64,000 nt of DNA from Aquipuribacter sp051216895 (GTDB lineage Bacteria; Actinomycetota; Actinomycetes; Actinomycetales; JBBAYJ01), in contig NZ_JBPKAO010000002.1 of NCBI RefSeq assembly GCF_051216895.1, positions 372,001 through 436,000 on the forward strand, written 5' to 3'. This document shows, piece after piece, positions 1 to 11,233 of the stretch; within the stretch, counting starts at the first letter, position 1, and each line of letters starts with the position of its first letter. The notes below the pieces were generated by a model, which saw only the letters and a program-made list of their open reading frames with translations, had not been told where the DNA came from and ran no database searches. The translations under genes were made by a program, and so were the position numbers.

Positions 1-683
1 TCTGCGCCGACGGGTCCAAGGCGCTGGAGGAGTTCCGGCTGCGCAAGCCCGACGTCGTGCTGCTCGACGTCATGCTCCCCGGCCTGGACGGCATCAGCGT
101 GGCCCAGCAGATCCGGGCGGAGTCCGGCACGCCGATCGTCATGCTGACGGCCCGCTCGGACACCGTGGACGTGGTCCTCGGGCTGGAGTCCGGCGCGGAC
201 GACTACGTGGTCAAGCCGTTCAAGCCCAAGGAGCTGGTCGCGCGGGTGCGGGCCCGGCTGCGCCGCACCGACTCCGTGACGCCCGAGGTGCTGCGCATCG
301 GTGAGCTCGTCGTGGACGTGCCCGGGCACAGCGTCACCCGTGCGGGCGAGTCCGTGTCGCTGACCCCGCTGGAGTTCGACCTCCTGGTGGCGCTCGCGCG
401 CAAGCCCTGGCAGGTGTTCAGCCGCGAGGCGCTGCTGGAGCAGGTCTGGGGCTACCAGCACGCCGCGGACACCCGTCTGGTCAACGTCCACGTCCAGCGG
501 CTGCGGGCCAAGATCGAGCGCGACCCGGAGAACCCGCGGTTCGTGCTCACCGTGCGCGGCGTCGGCTACCGCGCGGGCTCGGCGGACGCCGGGACCACCA
601 CCTCCGACGGTGCGGCGCCGGGTGCACCGCTGCTCGAGGCACCGGTCGCCGTCGCTCCCGACCTGCCCCGACCGGGGAGCTGA
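1..683 (+). CDS. mtrA: MtrA response regulator (5' end cut by window)
   Basis: OmpR/PhoB-type DNA-binding response regulator of the MtrAB system, which controls cell-wall and division genes in actinobacteria. The reading frame is open from base 3, so the N-terminus lies outside the window; about 226 residues remain. The phospho-acceptor segment LLDVMLPGLDG is present, followed by the switch region (MLTARSD), the conserved Lys of VVKPFKPKEL, and a winged-helix domain with LTPLEFDLL, VWGYQHAADTRLVNVHVQRLR and VRGVGYR. A Thr/Pro/Ala-rich tail of about 35 residues follows the winged helix. mtrB starts immediately after the stop, as in the standard mtrA-mtrB-lpqB operon. Assignment over other OmpR regulators rests on this context and is firm. 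Confidence 0.96.
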   Translation, partial: CADGSKALEEFRLRKPDVVLLDVMLPGLDGISVAQQIRAESGTPIVMLTARSDTVDVVLGLESGADDYVVKPFKPKELVARVRARLRRTDSVTPEVLRIGELVVDVPGHSVTRAGESVSLTPLEFDLLVALARKPWQVFSREALLEQVWGYQHAADTRLVNVHVQRLRAKIERDPENPRFVLTVRGVGYRAGSADAGTTTSDGAAPGAPLLEAPVAVAPDLPRPGS

Positions 684-685
684 CG

Positions 686-2377
686 CTGCGCAGCCCCGTC
701 GGCGGTCTCGCGAGCAGGTGGCGGCGGTCCCTGCAGGTCCGCGTCGTCCTGCTCACGGTGGCGCTCGGCACCATCGTCGTGGTCGCGCTCAGCCAGTTCG
801 TCCTGCAGGACGTGGCGAGCGGGCTGGCCGAGCAGCGCCGGCAGTTCGCCCTCGTGGAGTCCCAGGCGCAGGTGGCCCGCGCCCAGGAGGCGTTCGACCA
901 GGCCTCCGCGCAGGACGCCGAGGCCGAGCAGCTGCTGGTGGACGACCTGCTGCCTCGGCTGGAGGGCTCCGGGACCACCCGGCTGCGGGAGGTCGTGCTG
1001 CTGCGGGCCGCCGGCAACCAGCGCGCGGCCACGCTGCGGGAGACCTTCAGCGAGAGCCTGCTGCCCACCACCGTCACCGACGAGCTCCGCGACGCGGTCG
1101 CGGCCGACCCGGACCGCCAGCAGTCGCAGCTGCTGCAGGTCCGCTCCAGCTCCGAGGCCGACGACGGGTCGCCCGCCATCGCCGTCGGCTCGCGCGTGGT
1201 GCTGCCGTTGTCGGGGGAGTACGACCTGTTCCTGGTCTACCGCCTCGACACCGAGCAGCAGAACCTGCTGGTGGTGGAGCGCGCGTTCCTGCTGGGCCAG
1301 CTCGTGCTGGTGCTGCTGGTCGGCGGGATCGCGTGGCTCGTGACGCGGCTGGTGGTCGAACCCGTCCGCGAGGCGGCGGGGACGGCCCAGCGGCTTTCCG
1401 CCGGGGCCCTCGACGAGCGGATGCTCGAGCGGGGCGAGGACGACCTCGCGCTGCTGTCGCGCAGCTTCAACGCGATGGCCGACAGCCTGCAGCGGCAGAT
1501 CGTGCAGCTGGAGGAGCTGTCGCAGCTGCAGCAGCGGTTCGTCAGCGACGTCAGCCACGAGCTGCGGACCCCGCTCACCACCATCCGGATGGCGGCGGAC
1601 CTGCTGCACGACAAGCGGCACGAGTTCGACCCCGACACGGCCCGCAGCGTCGAGCTGCTGCAGGGTCAGATCGACCGGTTCGAGGCCCTGCTCGCGGACC
1701 TGCTCGAGGTGAGCCGCTTCGACGCCGGGGCCGCCGAGCTCGACGTCGAGGCGGTCGACGTCGTCGCGGTCGTGCGGCAGGCCGTCGACGTCTGCGCCCC
1801 GCTGGCCACCTCCCGCGGCGTCGGGCTGCGCACCGTGGGGCCGCAGCAGCCCGTGATGGGCCAGGTGGACCGGCGCCGGGTGGCCCGGGTCGTCCGCAAC
1901 CTGGTGTCCAACGCCGTGGAGCACGCGGAGGGCAGCGACGTCACCGTCACCGTGGCCTCCGACGCGCAGTCGGTGGCCGTCGGGGTGCGCGACCACGGCA
2001 TCGGTCTGGACAGCACGGAGCTGGAGCGGGTGTTCGACCGGTTCTGGCGCGCCGACCCGGCGAGGGCCCGCACGAGCGGCGGGACGGGGCTGGGCCTGGC
2101 CATCTCGCTGGAGGACGCCCGCCTGCACGGCGGTCGGATCGACGTCTGGGGCCGACCGGGGCAGGGCGCGCACTTCGTGCTCACCGTGCCCCGCCGCAAC
2201 GGGGCCGACCCGGGCGAGGGCCCCCTCCGGGCCCGTCCGGACGTCCCGGTCGACGACCACGGCCCTGGTCCGGGTCCCCGCCAGCCGCACGCCGTGGGGC
2301 ACCCCTCCTCCATCCCCGTCCCGCCGCCCGACGTCCTGGCCTCGGCGCCGTCCCCGACCACCGAGGTGGTCCGGTGA
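686..2377 (+). CDS. mtrB: MtrB sensor histidine kinase
   Basis: Membrane histidine kinase partner of MtrA. Domain order from the start used here: first membrane helix about residues 20-42, extracytoplasmic sensor to about 198, second helix about 200-223 (AFLLGQLVLVLLVGG), HAMP, HisKA with H291 in SHELRTPL, then the ATPase domain with N box (NLVSNAVEHAE), G1 (DHGIGLD), F box (FDRFW) and G2 (GGTGLGLAI). A Pro-rich tail follows. The start is unusual: the first ATG/GTG in frame is GTG 758, which would cut into the first membrane helix. A CTG at 686 sits 7 bases after GGGGAG, keeps the helix whole and follows the mtrA stop, so I prefer it. The stop overlaps lpqB (GTGA). Confidence 0.9.
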   Translation: MRSPVGGLASRWRRSLQVRVVLLTVALGTIVVVALSQFVLQDVASGLAEQRRQFALVESQAQVARAQEAFDQASAQDAEAEQLLVDDLLPRLEGSGTTRLREVVLLRAAGNQRAATLRETFSESLLPTTVTDELRDAVAADPDRQQSQLLQVRSSSEADDGSPAIAVGSRVVLPLSGEYDLFLVYRLDTEQQNLLVVERAFLLGQLVLVLLVGGIAWLVTRLVVEPVREAAGTAQRLSAGALDERMLERGEDDLALLSRSFNAMADSLQRQIVQLEELSQLQQRFVSDVSHELRTPLTTIRMAADLLHDKRHEFDPDTARSVELLQGQIDRFEALLADLLEVSRFDAGAAELDVEAVDVVAVVRQAVDVCAPLATSRGVGLRTVGPQQPVMGQVDRRRVARVVRNLVSNAVEHAEGSDVTVTVASDAQSVAVGVRDHGIGLDSTELERVFDRFWRADPARARTSGGTGLGLAISLEDARLHGGRIDVWGRPGQGAHFVLTVPRRNGADPGEGPLRARPDVPVDDHGPGPGPRQPHAVGHPSSIPVPPPDVLASAPSPTTEVVR

Positions 2378-4353
2378 CGGCGGAGCACCGGGACGACCGG
2401 CGCCGGCGCCGAGGGCTGCCCGTCGTGCTGGCCGGCCTCGTGGCGGCGCTGCTGACGTTGAGCGGGTGCGTGTCGATCCCCTCCTCGGGGCGCGTGGAGG
2501 CGGGCGGGGACGTGGACCAGCAGGGCGCCCGCTCCGCGTTGCGGGTGACGGCAGCCGGACCGGCGGCCGGCGCCGACGAGCGGCAGCTGGTCGAGGGGTT
2601 CCTGGCCGCCGTGGCGGGGCTGGACGACTTCACGGTGGCGCGCGAGTTCCTCGCGCCGGGGGCCGGGTCGTGGCGACCGACCGAGCGCACCGTGGTCTAC
2701 GAGAACCTGCTGACGTTCGGCCCGGTGGTCGGCGACGGGGACGCGGTCTCGATCTCGGTGCGGGCCAGCGTGGTCGGCCGGATCGACGAGTCCGGGCGGT
2801 ACACCGAGCAGCGACCCGCCGTGGAGGAGCTCCCGTTCGACCTGGTCCGGGTGGGCGGTGAGTGGCGCATCGCGGCCCTGCCCCCCGGGGTGCTGGTCAG
2901 CGAGGTGGACCGCGACCGGGTGCTCACCGCGTTCGGCGTGTACTTCACCGACCCCACCGAGACCTACCTGGTCCCGGACGTCCGCTGGTTCCCCCAGCTC
3001 TCGTCGTCGGCCACGTCGCTGACGAGGGCGCTGCTCGCCGGGCCCAGCGCGCCGTACCTGGGGGCACTGGAGTCCGCCGCGCCCGCCGGGACCAGGCTCG
3101 ACCTGTCCAGCGTGCAGGTCGAGAACGGCGTCGCGACGGTCGACCTCACCGACGAGGTGCTGCTGGCCGACGTCCGGTCCCGTGCGGTGCTGCTGGCCCA
3201 GCTGCGGCAGACGTTGCGCGCGGTGCCGGGGGTCTCCAGCGTGCGGATGACCGTGGACGGCGTCCAGGTGGAGGACCCCGACGGCGGCGACACCCTGGGC
3301 TCCCCGACCCTCGTGGTCGACCCGGGGGTGGACTCCCGACCGCTGGTGCTGGCGCCGGCGACCGAGCCCGACGCGGACCCTGCCGACGTGGACCCTGCCG
3401 ACGCGGACGCCGCGGGTGCCGGCAGCGAGCCTGAGGCCGCGGCCCCGGTGGACGCGACGGCGGGGGCGACGGCGCCCGCAGGTGACGTCGTCGCCGAGGG
3501 CGGGGGCGAGGTCGCCCCGCCGGACGTGGCCCCGGGTGTCGCGGTGGAGCTGGACGCGAGCGGACGGCCGTTGGCCCCGGCCGGTTCGTCGGTGCTGCGG
3601 CTGGACCTGGACGGCGCGTCCCCGCTGGCGGGAACCGAGGGCGTGGCCGAGCAGGTGCGGACCGGCCTGGCCGTCGCGCAGGACGGCGACTCGGTGGCCG
3701 GGCTGGACGCCACCCGGGGGTCGTTGTGGGTGCAGCAACCCGGCGCCGCCGCCGTCGAGCTGGTCACCGGACGCGACCTCACCACCCCCTCGTTCGACCC
3801 GCCGGGGCAGTCCTGGGTGTGGACGGTCAGCCAGGGCGACCCCGCCGGTGACGAGGTGCCCCAGGTGCTCGCCGCGGCCGCGGCCGTGGTCCCGGTGGAG
3901 GCCCGCTGGCTCGGGGCGGGCGACGAGGTGCGGGCGCTGCGCGTCAGCCGGGACGGCACGCGGGTGCTGGTGGTGCTGGCCCGGGCGGACGGCGCCGTGC
4001 AGGTCCAGGTCCGCGGGGTGCGCCGCGACGCGACGACGGGCCGACCGCTGTCCCTGTCCCAGGCGGCCTTCGACGTCGCGCCCGAGCTCGCCGACGCGGT
4101 CGACGCCTCCTGGGTCAGCGACGACGAGGTGGTGGTGCTCGGGCGCACCGGCGAGGAGCCGCTGCGCCCGGTGGTCGTGCAGGTGGGCGGGCTCACCGAG
4201 CCCCTGGCCCCGACCCCCGGTGCGGTGTCGGTGACCGCCGCGCTCGGCGAGCGGACGGTGGTGGTGGGCACGGCCGACGGCACGGTGCTGCGTCGCTCGG
4301 GCAGCCTGTGGCTCGACGGGCCGTTCGGCGTGTCCCCGGCGCACGGCGGCTGA
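2374..4353 (+). CDS. lpqB: LpqB lipoprotein, MtrAB-associated
   Basis: Cell-surface lipoprotein that, from work on the family, modulates MtrB activity. Starts with GTG overlapping the mtrB stop by four bases. The signal peptide has an Arg-rich n-region, a hydrophobic core and lipobox LSGC, giving lipidated Cys32. A lipoprotein N-domain precedes a GerMN domain (about residues 205-305; SLTRALLAGPS, then VDLTDEVL). The C-terminal half is the beta-propeller-like LpqB domain. Between them, about residues 330-386, lies an Ala/Asp/Glu/Pro-rich linker with DPADVDPADAD repeats; I read it as a flexible insert. About 659 residues, somewhat longer than the roughly 580 usual for the family because of this linker. 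Confidence 0.94.
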   Translation: MTAEHRDDRRRRRGLPVVLAGLVAALLTLSGCVSIPSSGRVEAGGDVDQQGARSALRVTAAGPAAGADERQLVEGFLAAVAGLDDFTVAREFLAPGAGSWRPTERTVVYENLLTFGPVVGDGDAVSISVRASVVGRIDESGRYTEQRPAVEELPFDLVRVGGEWRIAALPPGVLVSEVDRDRVLTAFGVYFTDPTETYLVPDVRWFPQLSSSATSLTRALLAGPSAPYLGALESAAPAGTRLDLSSVQVENGVATVDLTDEVLLADVRSRAVLLAQLRQTLRAVPGVSSVRMTVDGVQVEDPDGGDTLGSPTLVVDPGVDSRPLVLAPATEPDADPADVDPADADAAGAGSEPEAAAPVDATAGATAPAGDVVAEGGGEVAPPDVAPGVAVELDASGRPLAPAGSSVLRLDLDGASPLAGTEGVAEQVRTGLAVAQDGDSVAGLDATRGSLWVQQPGAAAVELVTGRDLTTPSFDPPGQSWVWTVSQGDPAGDEVPQVLAAAAAVVPVEARWLGAGDEVRALRVSRDGTRVLVVLARADGAVQVQVRGVRRDATTGRPLSLSQAAFDVAPELADAVDASWVSDDEVVVLGRTGEEPLRPVVVQVGGLTEPLAPTPGAVSVTAALGERTVVVGTADGTVLRRSGSLWLDGPFGVSPAHGG

Positions 4354-4364
4354 CCCCGTCCACA

Positions 4365-4389
4365 GGCCGGCCGCGGCGCCCGGCCGGCC
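4365..4389 (+). terminator. GC hairpin after lpqB
   Basis: Perfect 9-bp inverted repeat GGCCGGCCG / CGGCCGGCC with a 7-base loop, 12 bases past the lpqB stop and 16 bases before the comF-like start. There is no T-run, as is usual in this GC class, so it may terminate, attenuate or only stabilise the 3' end. Confidence 0.5.
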
Positions 4390-4405
4390 GGCCGGGGGAG
4401 CGGTC

Positions 4406-5122
4406 ATGCTCGGTCTCGTGACGACGCAGGGCGCGACCCCTCGCCGACGGGGTCGGACGTGGGGCGGCCTGCTGGTCCCGCTGAGCTGCCCGGGCTGCGG
4501 TGCGGTGGACGAGGTGGTCTGCCCCGCCTGCCGCGACCGGCTGCTCCGCGGTCCGCTGCTGCGGCGCCCGCTGGCCGACGGCACCACGGTGGTCGCGTCG
4601 GCGGCGTGGCGGGGCCCGGCCCGGCGTCTGGTCGTGGCGGCCAAGGAGTCCGGCCGGCGTGACGTGGGCGTCGTCCTGGCCCGGGCCGTGGCCCGCGCCG
4701 TGGTCGAGGTCGCCTGGGGTCCGGGGACGGGTCCCCACGACCCGCCCCTGCTGCTCGTCGCCCCTCCGGTGCGCCTGGTGTCGGTGCTGCGCCGGGGCGC
4801 CCGACCCACCCCGGACCTGGCGGAGGACGCGGCACGGCTGCTGCGCGCCGCCGGTGCGCAGGTGCAGGCGGTCCAGCTGCTGCGCCACACCCGTGCGGTG
4901 GCCGACCAGGGGGGCCTGGACCGCGAGGAGCGGGCCGACAACCTGGCCGGCGCCTTCGAGACCAGCTCGCGCCGGATCGGGTCGGCGGGGGTCAGGCGGT
5001 CGAGCGCGGTCGTCGTCGTCGACGACGTGGTGACGACCGGGGCCACGGTGCAGGCGGTCGCGGCAGCGCTGCGGGAGGGCGGTCTGAAGGTGCTGGGGGC
5101 CGGTGTCGTGGCGTCCGCGTGA
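4406..5122 (+). CDS. comF: ComF family phosphoribosyltransferase-like protein
   Basis: About 238 residues. An N-terminal zinc-ribbon-like segment has two CxxC pairs (CPGC near residue 30 and CPAC near 40). The C-terminal type I phosphoribosyltransferase fold shows the PRPP loop VVVVDDVVTTGAT near residues 200-213. ComF proteins of competent bacteria take part in DNA uptake; the role in actinobacteria without comE genes is unknown, so the name reflects family only. Start ATG 4406 has GGGGGAG at good spacing. The position between lpqB and hpf is conserved in actinobacteria. Confidence 0.9.
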   Translation: MLGLVTTQGATPRRRGRTWGGLLVPLSCPGCGAVDEVVCPACRDRLLRGPLLRRPLADGTTVVASAAWRGPARRLVVAAKESGRRDVGVVLARAVARAVVEVAWGPGTGPHDPPLLLVAPPVRLVSVLRRGARPTPDLAEDAARLLRAAGAQVQAVQLLRHTRAVADQGGLDREERADNLAGAFETSSRRIGSAGVRRSSAVVVVDDVVTTGATVQAVAAALREGGLKVLGAGVVASA

Positions 5123-5142
5123 GTGATCACACACCCCCCGAC

Positions 5143-5172
5143 TTCCACCTGAGAGTCGAGCAGGACTAACGT
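5143..5172 (+). promoter_or_regulatory. Candidate promoter upstream of hpf leader
   Basis: TTCCAC, 18-base spacer, then TAACGT (5167-5172). The -10 lies 6 bases before an ATG at 5179, the leaderless spacing seen at many genes in this window. It would start a transcript with a leader of about 175 bases before hpf. Confidence 0.45.
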
Positions 5173-5178
5173 TCCGTC

Positions 5179-5256
5179 ATGGAGCAGGCCGCGGTCCCCG
5201 AGGGGCCGCGGCCTTCTGCGTCAGCGACGACGGAGGAGGTGGTGCTGCGGCCCTGA
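5179..5256 (+). CDS. Possible 25-residue leader peptide upstream of hpf
   Basis: ATG-initiated frame of 25 codons ending in TGA, placed exactly where the candidate promoter would put the first transcribed codon. The peptide begins MEQAAVPEGP and contains no recognised domain. A strong GC hairpin lies inside it. It could be a regulatory leader ORF for hpf or chance; no comparative evidence is available here. Confidence 0.3.
   Translation: MEQAAVPEGPRPSASATTEEVVLRP
5187..5213 (+). terminator. GC hairpin in the hpf leader
   Basis: GGCCGCGG and CCCC pair with GGGG and CCGCGGCC, with one unpaired T. The hairpin lies 65 bases after the comF-like stop and 140 bases before hpf, so it may terminate comF transcripts or attenuate the hpf leader. 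Confidence 0.45.
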
Positions 5257-5354
5257 CGGCGTGGTCGCGTGAGCTCGCGACCTGCGGGGACCACCACCCT
5301 GACCTGCACGGACCTCGTGCAGCCGAACGAAGGCAACTGATCTCAGGAGGTTCC

Positions 5355-6104
5355 ATGGACGTCACCGTGACCGCCCGGCACACCACAGTGCCCGACCGGT
5401 TCCGTCGCCACCTCGAGGAGAAGGTCGAGAAGGTCGAGCAGCTGTGTCCGCAGTGCCACCGCATAGACGCGGTGGTCAGCGAGGAGAAGAACCCTCGGCA
5501 GACGTCGGCGGCCCACCGGATCGAGCTCACCGTCCACAGCAGGGGACCCGTCGTCAGGGGTGAGGCGAACGCGGCAGACCCGTACGCGGCCCTCGACCTG
5601 GCCCTGGCCAAGCTGTACGAACGGCTCAGGCGTGCGCGCGACCGGCGCAAGGTGCATCACGGTAGGCACGCCCCGGAGTCCCTCACGCACGCCAGTGCCC
5701 GCTGGGAGGGGATGGACCTCGAGGCGCCGCGCGAGCTGCTCCCCGACGGCACCGGCCTGAACGGCACGCCCGACATGGCGACGACGCCGACCCAGCCCGT
5801 GGGTGACGTCGACGCGGCCCCCGACCCCGGGGCCGAGGACGTCGACCCGCTGGACGGCTCGCCCGTCGAGATCCGCGAGAAGGTCCACCCGGCCGTCCCG
5901 ATGACGGTCGAGCAGGCGCTGTACGAGATGGAGCTCGTCGGCCACGACTTCTACCTCTTCGTCGACGCCGCGGACGGCCGCCCCAGCGCCATGTACCGCC
6001 GCAAGGGCTGGAGCTACGGCGTCATCCGGCTCAGCGAGGACGCCGGCACCGCCGGGGAGGACGACCGCGACCCCGACGTCCCGGTCGTCGCCCGGGCGGG
6101 CTGA
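5355..6104 (+). CDS. hpf: Ribosome hibernation-promoting factor, long form
   Basis: Long-form HPF/RaiA, about 249 residues, which dimerises 70S ribosomes into inactive 100S particles in stationary phase or stress. The N-terminal S30AE domain covers about residues 1-100 (MDVTVTARHTTVP, then ADPYAALDLALAKLYERLRRA). A flexible Asp/Pro linker follows, then the C-terminal dimerisation domain from about residue 178 (HPAVPMTVEQALYEMELVGH, then SAMYRRKGWSYGVIRL). Start ATG 5355 follows an excellent AGGAGG with 4-base spacing, in contrast to the many leaderless starts nearby. Upstream lies a 230-base leader with a candidate promoter, short ORF and hairpin. Confidence 0.95.
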   Translation: MDVTVTARHTTVPDRFRRHLEEKVEKVEQLCPQCHRIDAVVSEEKNPRQTSAAHRIELTVHSRGPVVRGEANAADPYAALDLALAKLYERLRRARDRRKVHHGRHAPESLTHASARWEGMDLEAPRELLPDGTGLNGTPDMATTPTQPVGDVDAAPDPGAEDVDPLDGSPVEIREKVHPAVPMTVEQALYEMELVGHDFYLFVDAADGRPSAMYRRKGWSYGVIRLSEDAGTAGEDDRDPDVPVVARAG

Positions 6105-6158
6105 CGCGACGTCCGGCCGGGTCCCGCGCGACGGGGCCCGGCCGGGCACGCGCCGTCG

Positions 6159-7487
6159 GTGCCGACGGCCACACTCGTCCGCGTGACGCCGACGACGCCG
6201 ACCGTGCCGCCCGGTCAGACCCTGACCCAGGACCAAGCCGTCCGCCTCGCGCTCTCCGCGACGGGTCTGACCGGTTCACCGGGCCCGGGCCCGGGCACGG
6301 ACCGCGGTCACGTCCGCCGGCTCGTCGGGCGGCTCGGGGCGTTGCAGATCGACTCGGTCAACGTGCTGGCCCGGGCGCACCTGCTGCCGGTCCGGTCGCG
6401 GCTGGGTGACTACGACCGCCGGGTCCTCGACCGGGCCACGTCGACCGGCCCGGGACGTCGTCCGGTGGCGTGGGAGTACTGGGGCCACGAGGCGTCGTTC
6501 GTCGGGGCCGAGGCGCTGTCGGCCCTGCGGTGGCGGATGCGCGAGGCCGAGGCGGGCGCCTGGTCGGGGATGGTCGAGGTCGCGCGGCGGCGTCCCGAGC
6601 TGCTGGACGCCGTCGTCGACGTCCTGGCCGACGGGCCCCTGACCGCCCGGCAGCTCCAGCAGCACCTCGAGCCGGGTCACACCCGGCGCACGGACCACTG
6701 GGGCTGGAACTGGAGCGACGTCAAGCGGGCCGTGGAGTTCGCGTTCTGGTCCGGACGGGTGGCCTCGGCCGGTCGGACCGAGCAGTTCGAGCGCCGCTAC
6801 GACCGGCCCGAGCGGGTCTGGCCCGTGCAGGCGCTGACGACCCCGTGGCCAGGCCCCGACGAGGCCGCCGACGTCCTGGTCGACCTCGCCGGACGCGCCC
6901 AGGGCGTGGGGACGCTGGCCGACCTCCGCGACCACTTCCGGCTGCCGCCGGCCCTGGCCCGGGACGCGGTCACCCGTCTCGTCGAGGCCGGTCGGCTCCT
7001 GCCGGTCCAGGTCCAGGGATGGGGAGCGGGTGGCGGACCGGCCCCGGCCTGGCGCCACGTCGACGTGGCCCTGCCCCGGGCGTCGTCGGGCTGGGACGGC
7101 GCCGGCACCCTGCTCGCACCCTTCGACCCGCTCGTCTGGCACCGGCCGCGGGTGGAACGGCTGTTCGGGTTCCGGTACCGGCTGGAGATCTACGTCCCGG
7201 CCGCCCGCCGGGTGCACGGCTACTACGTGCTGCCGTTCCTGCACCGCGGTCGCCTCGTGGCCCGCGTCGACCTGAAGGCCGACCGCGCGCGGGGTGTCCT
7301 GCAGGTCCGTTCCGCGTGGGCCGAGCCCGGCGCGGACGGAGACGACGTGGTGGCGCTGGGGCGGGAGTGCGCGCGCCTGGGGCGCTGGTGCGGCTGCGAC
7401 CGGGTCGAGGTCGAGCCCGTGGGGGACGCGGCCACAGCGCTCGCGGACGCCGTCCGGGCCACGGCGGGGGCCGACGCGTCGGTGTGA
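6159..7487 (+). CDS. YcaQ/AlkX-type winged-helix DNA glycosylase
   Basis: HTH_42 family protein of about 442 residues. The family member YcaQ of E. coli unhooks interstrand cross-links. The family's catalytic QxD motif is visible as QIDSVNVLARAH (Q63, D65), followed by WEYWGHEASF, which is also typical. Repeated winged-helix segments lie in the middle. The start is not certain: GTG 6159 is used, but GTG 6183 is in frame and would lose only eight residues. It lies between hpf and secA with no strong promoter of its own seen. Confidence 0.88.
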   Translation: MPTATLVRVTPTTPTVPPGQTLTQDQAVRLALSATGLTGSPGPGPGTDRGHVRRLVGRLGALQIDSVNVLARAHLLPVRSRLGDYDRRVLDRATSTGPGRRPVAWEYWGHEASFVGAEALSALRWRMREAEAGAWSGMVEVARRRPELLDAVVDVLADGPLTARQLQQHLEPGHTRRTDHWGWNWSDVKRAVEFAFWSGRVASAGRTEQFERRYDRPERVWPVQALTTPWPGPDEAADVLVDLAGRAQGVGTLADLRDHFRLPPALARDAVTRLVEAGRLLPVQVQGWGAGGGPAPAWRHVDVALPRASSGWDGAGTLLAPFDPLVWHRPRVERLFGFRYRLEIYVPAARRVHGYYVLPFLHRGRLVARVDLKADRARGVLQVRSAWAEPGADGDDVVALGRECARLGRWCGCDRVEVEPVGDAATALADAVRATAGADASV

Positions 7488-7508
7488 TCCGCCCCCAGCC
7501 TCGGCGTC

Positions 7509-7514
7509 TACCAT
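7509..7514 (+). promoter_or_regulatory. secA -10 element, leaderless layout
   Basis: TACCAT followed by 7 bases and GTG 7522, so the predicted transcript start falls on or next to the start codon. This favours GTG 7522 over ATG 7513, which lies inside the -10. Confidence 0.6.
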
Positions 7515-7521
7515 GCAGCCC

Positions 7522-10392
<2,871 letters not shown>

Positions 10393-10416
10393 CCCTCCGG
10401 GCGGCGGGTCGCGGCG

Positions 10417-11004
10417 TCAGCCGATGACCAGCGCCGTCAGGCGCCAGCGGGAGTCCTCCCCGTCGAGCCGGGCGGCCACGGCGCGGGCCCGGGGACCGTC
10501 GAGCACCACGGCGGAGACCTCGACGCCCCGCTCGCCCGACGGGCTGGTCCGCAACGACCGGACCACCGGGCGTCGGCCGCCGCCTCGCCCGGCCATCTGC
10601 TCCAGCCGGGCCCGTTGGCGCAGCTGGGAGTAGACCTCGGGGGTGGTCCAGCGCAGCAGCTGCGTGGCGGGGCGGTGCCCGCGGACCACGTCGACCGCGG
10701 CCTGCACCAGGCGACGGGCCAGCTGCTCGGGGCAGGGCAGGTCCGCCGCGGGGGTCGGCACGGGGTCGGAGAAGGACGGCTCGGCCGCCGCGACGGGCAC
10801 CCCGTGCAGGACGAAGGCGTGCTGCCCGGCCTGGCCCGTCGAGCCGTCGTCGGCCCCGTCGCTCCTCCCGTCGGCCCCGGCGGGCACGGCGCGCAGGTGG
10901 CGGGTCGGCGCGGTGACGCCGGAGGGCGGGGCCCACGGGGCGGGCTGCGGCTGGGGGAGCGCGCGCACCCGCAGGCCGGTGGTGTCGTGGGCCAGGGTCG
11001 GCAT
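10417..11004 (-). CDS. Rv3235 family protein
   Basis: About 195 residues. The C-terminal part carries the conserved Rv3235-type core: RLVQAAVDVVRGHRPATQLL, WTTPEVYSQLRQRA, VRSLR, VEVSAVV and WRLTALVIG. Function unknown; the family sits beside secA in actinobacteria, as here. The start ATG 11004 has CGAGGAG 7 bases upstream and gives the LRVRALPQPQP N-terminus usual for the family. The same frame is open upstream to GTG 11223, which follows the LysM stop by 10 bases and has TGAGGA before it. That longer form would add about 73 residues, mostly PSxP repeats. Likely co-transcribed with the LysM gene. Confidence 0.82.
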   Translation of the reverse strand: MPTLAHDTTGLRVRALPQPQPAPWAPPSGVTAPTRHLRAVPAGADGRSDGADDGSTGQAGQHAFVLHGVPVAAAEPSFSDPVPTPAADLPCPEQLARRLVQAAVDVVRGHRPATQLLRWTTPEVYSQLRQRARLEQMAGRGGGRRPVVRSLRTSPSGERGVEVSAVVLDGPRARAVAARLDGEDSRWRLTALVIG

Positions 11005-11019
11005 GGCGTCTCCTCGGGG

Positions 11020-11151
11020 CTGGTCGGACGGCTGGTTGGACGGCTGGGCGGACGGCGGGGCGGACGGCGGGTTGGACGGCGAGTCGGACGGCGAGTCGGA
11101 CGGCGGGGCGGACGGCGGGTTGGACGGCGGGGTGAACGGCGGGACCGTCGG
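11020..11151 (-). repeat. 12-base tandem repeats between LysM and Rv3235 genes
   Basis: About eleven imperfect 12-base units built on GGACGGCGGGTC (plus strand). On the minus strand, in the Rv3235 frame, they read as PSNP/PSAP/PSDS-type four-residue repeats. They could encode a Pro/Ser-rich extension of the Rv3235-like protein or be an untranslated spacer. The copy number probably varies between strains. Confidence 0.8.
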
Positions 11152-11233
11152 TGGCGCGAGCGGTCGACCGGGCGGCGGGCCGGCCGGCGCGGGGTGCGCG
11201 CCGGGGGCCACGGCCGCGCTCACCCGTGGGTCC

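Noticed and set aside
610..2373. Upstream extension of the lpqB frame through mtrB
   Set aside because: The extension is an out-of-frame shadow of mtrB; the lipoprotein signal peptide begins at GTG 2374.
1666..5148. A 1160-codon open frame on the minus strand opposite mtrB, lpqB and comF
   Set aside because: Arg/Pro/Thr/Ser-rich translation without domains; it is antisense to well-recognised genes and arises from third-position G/C bias.
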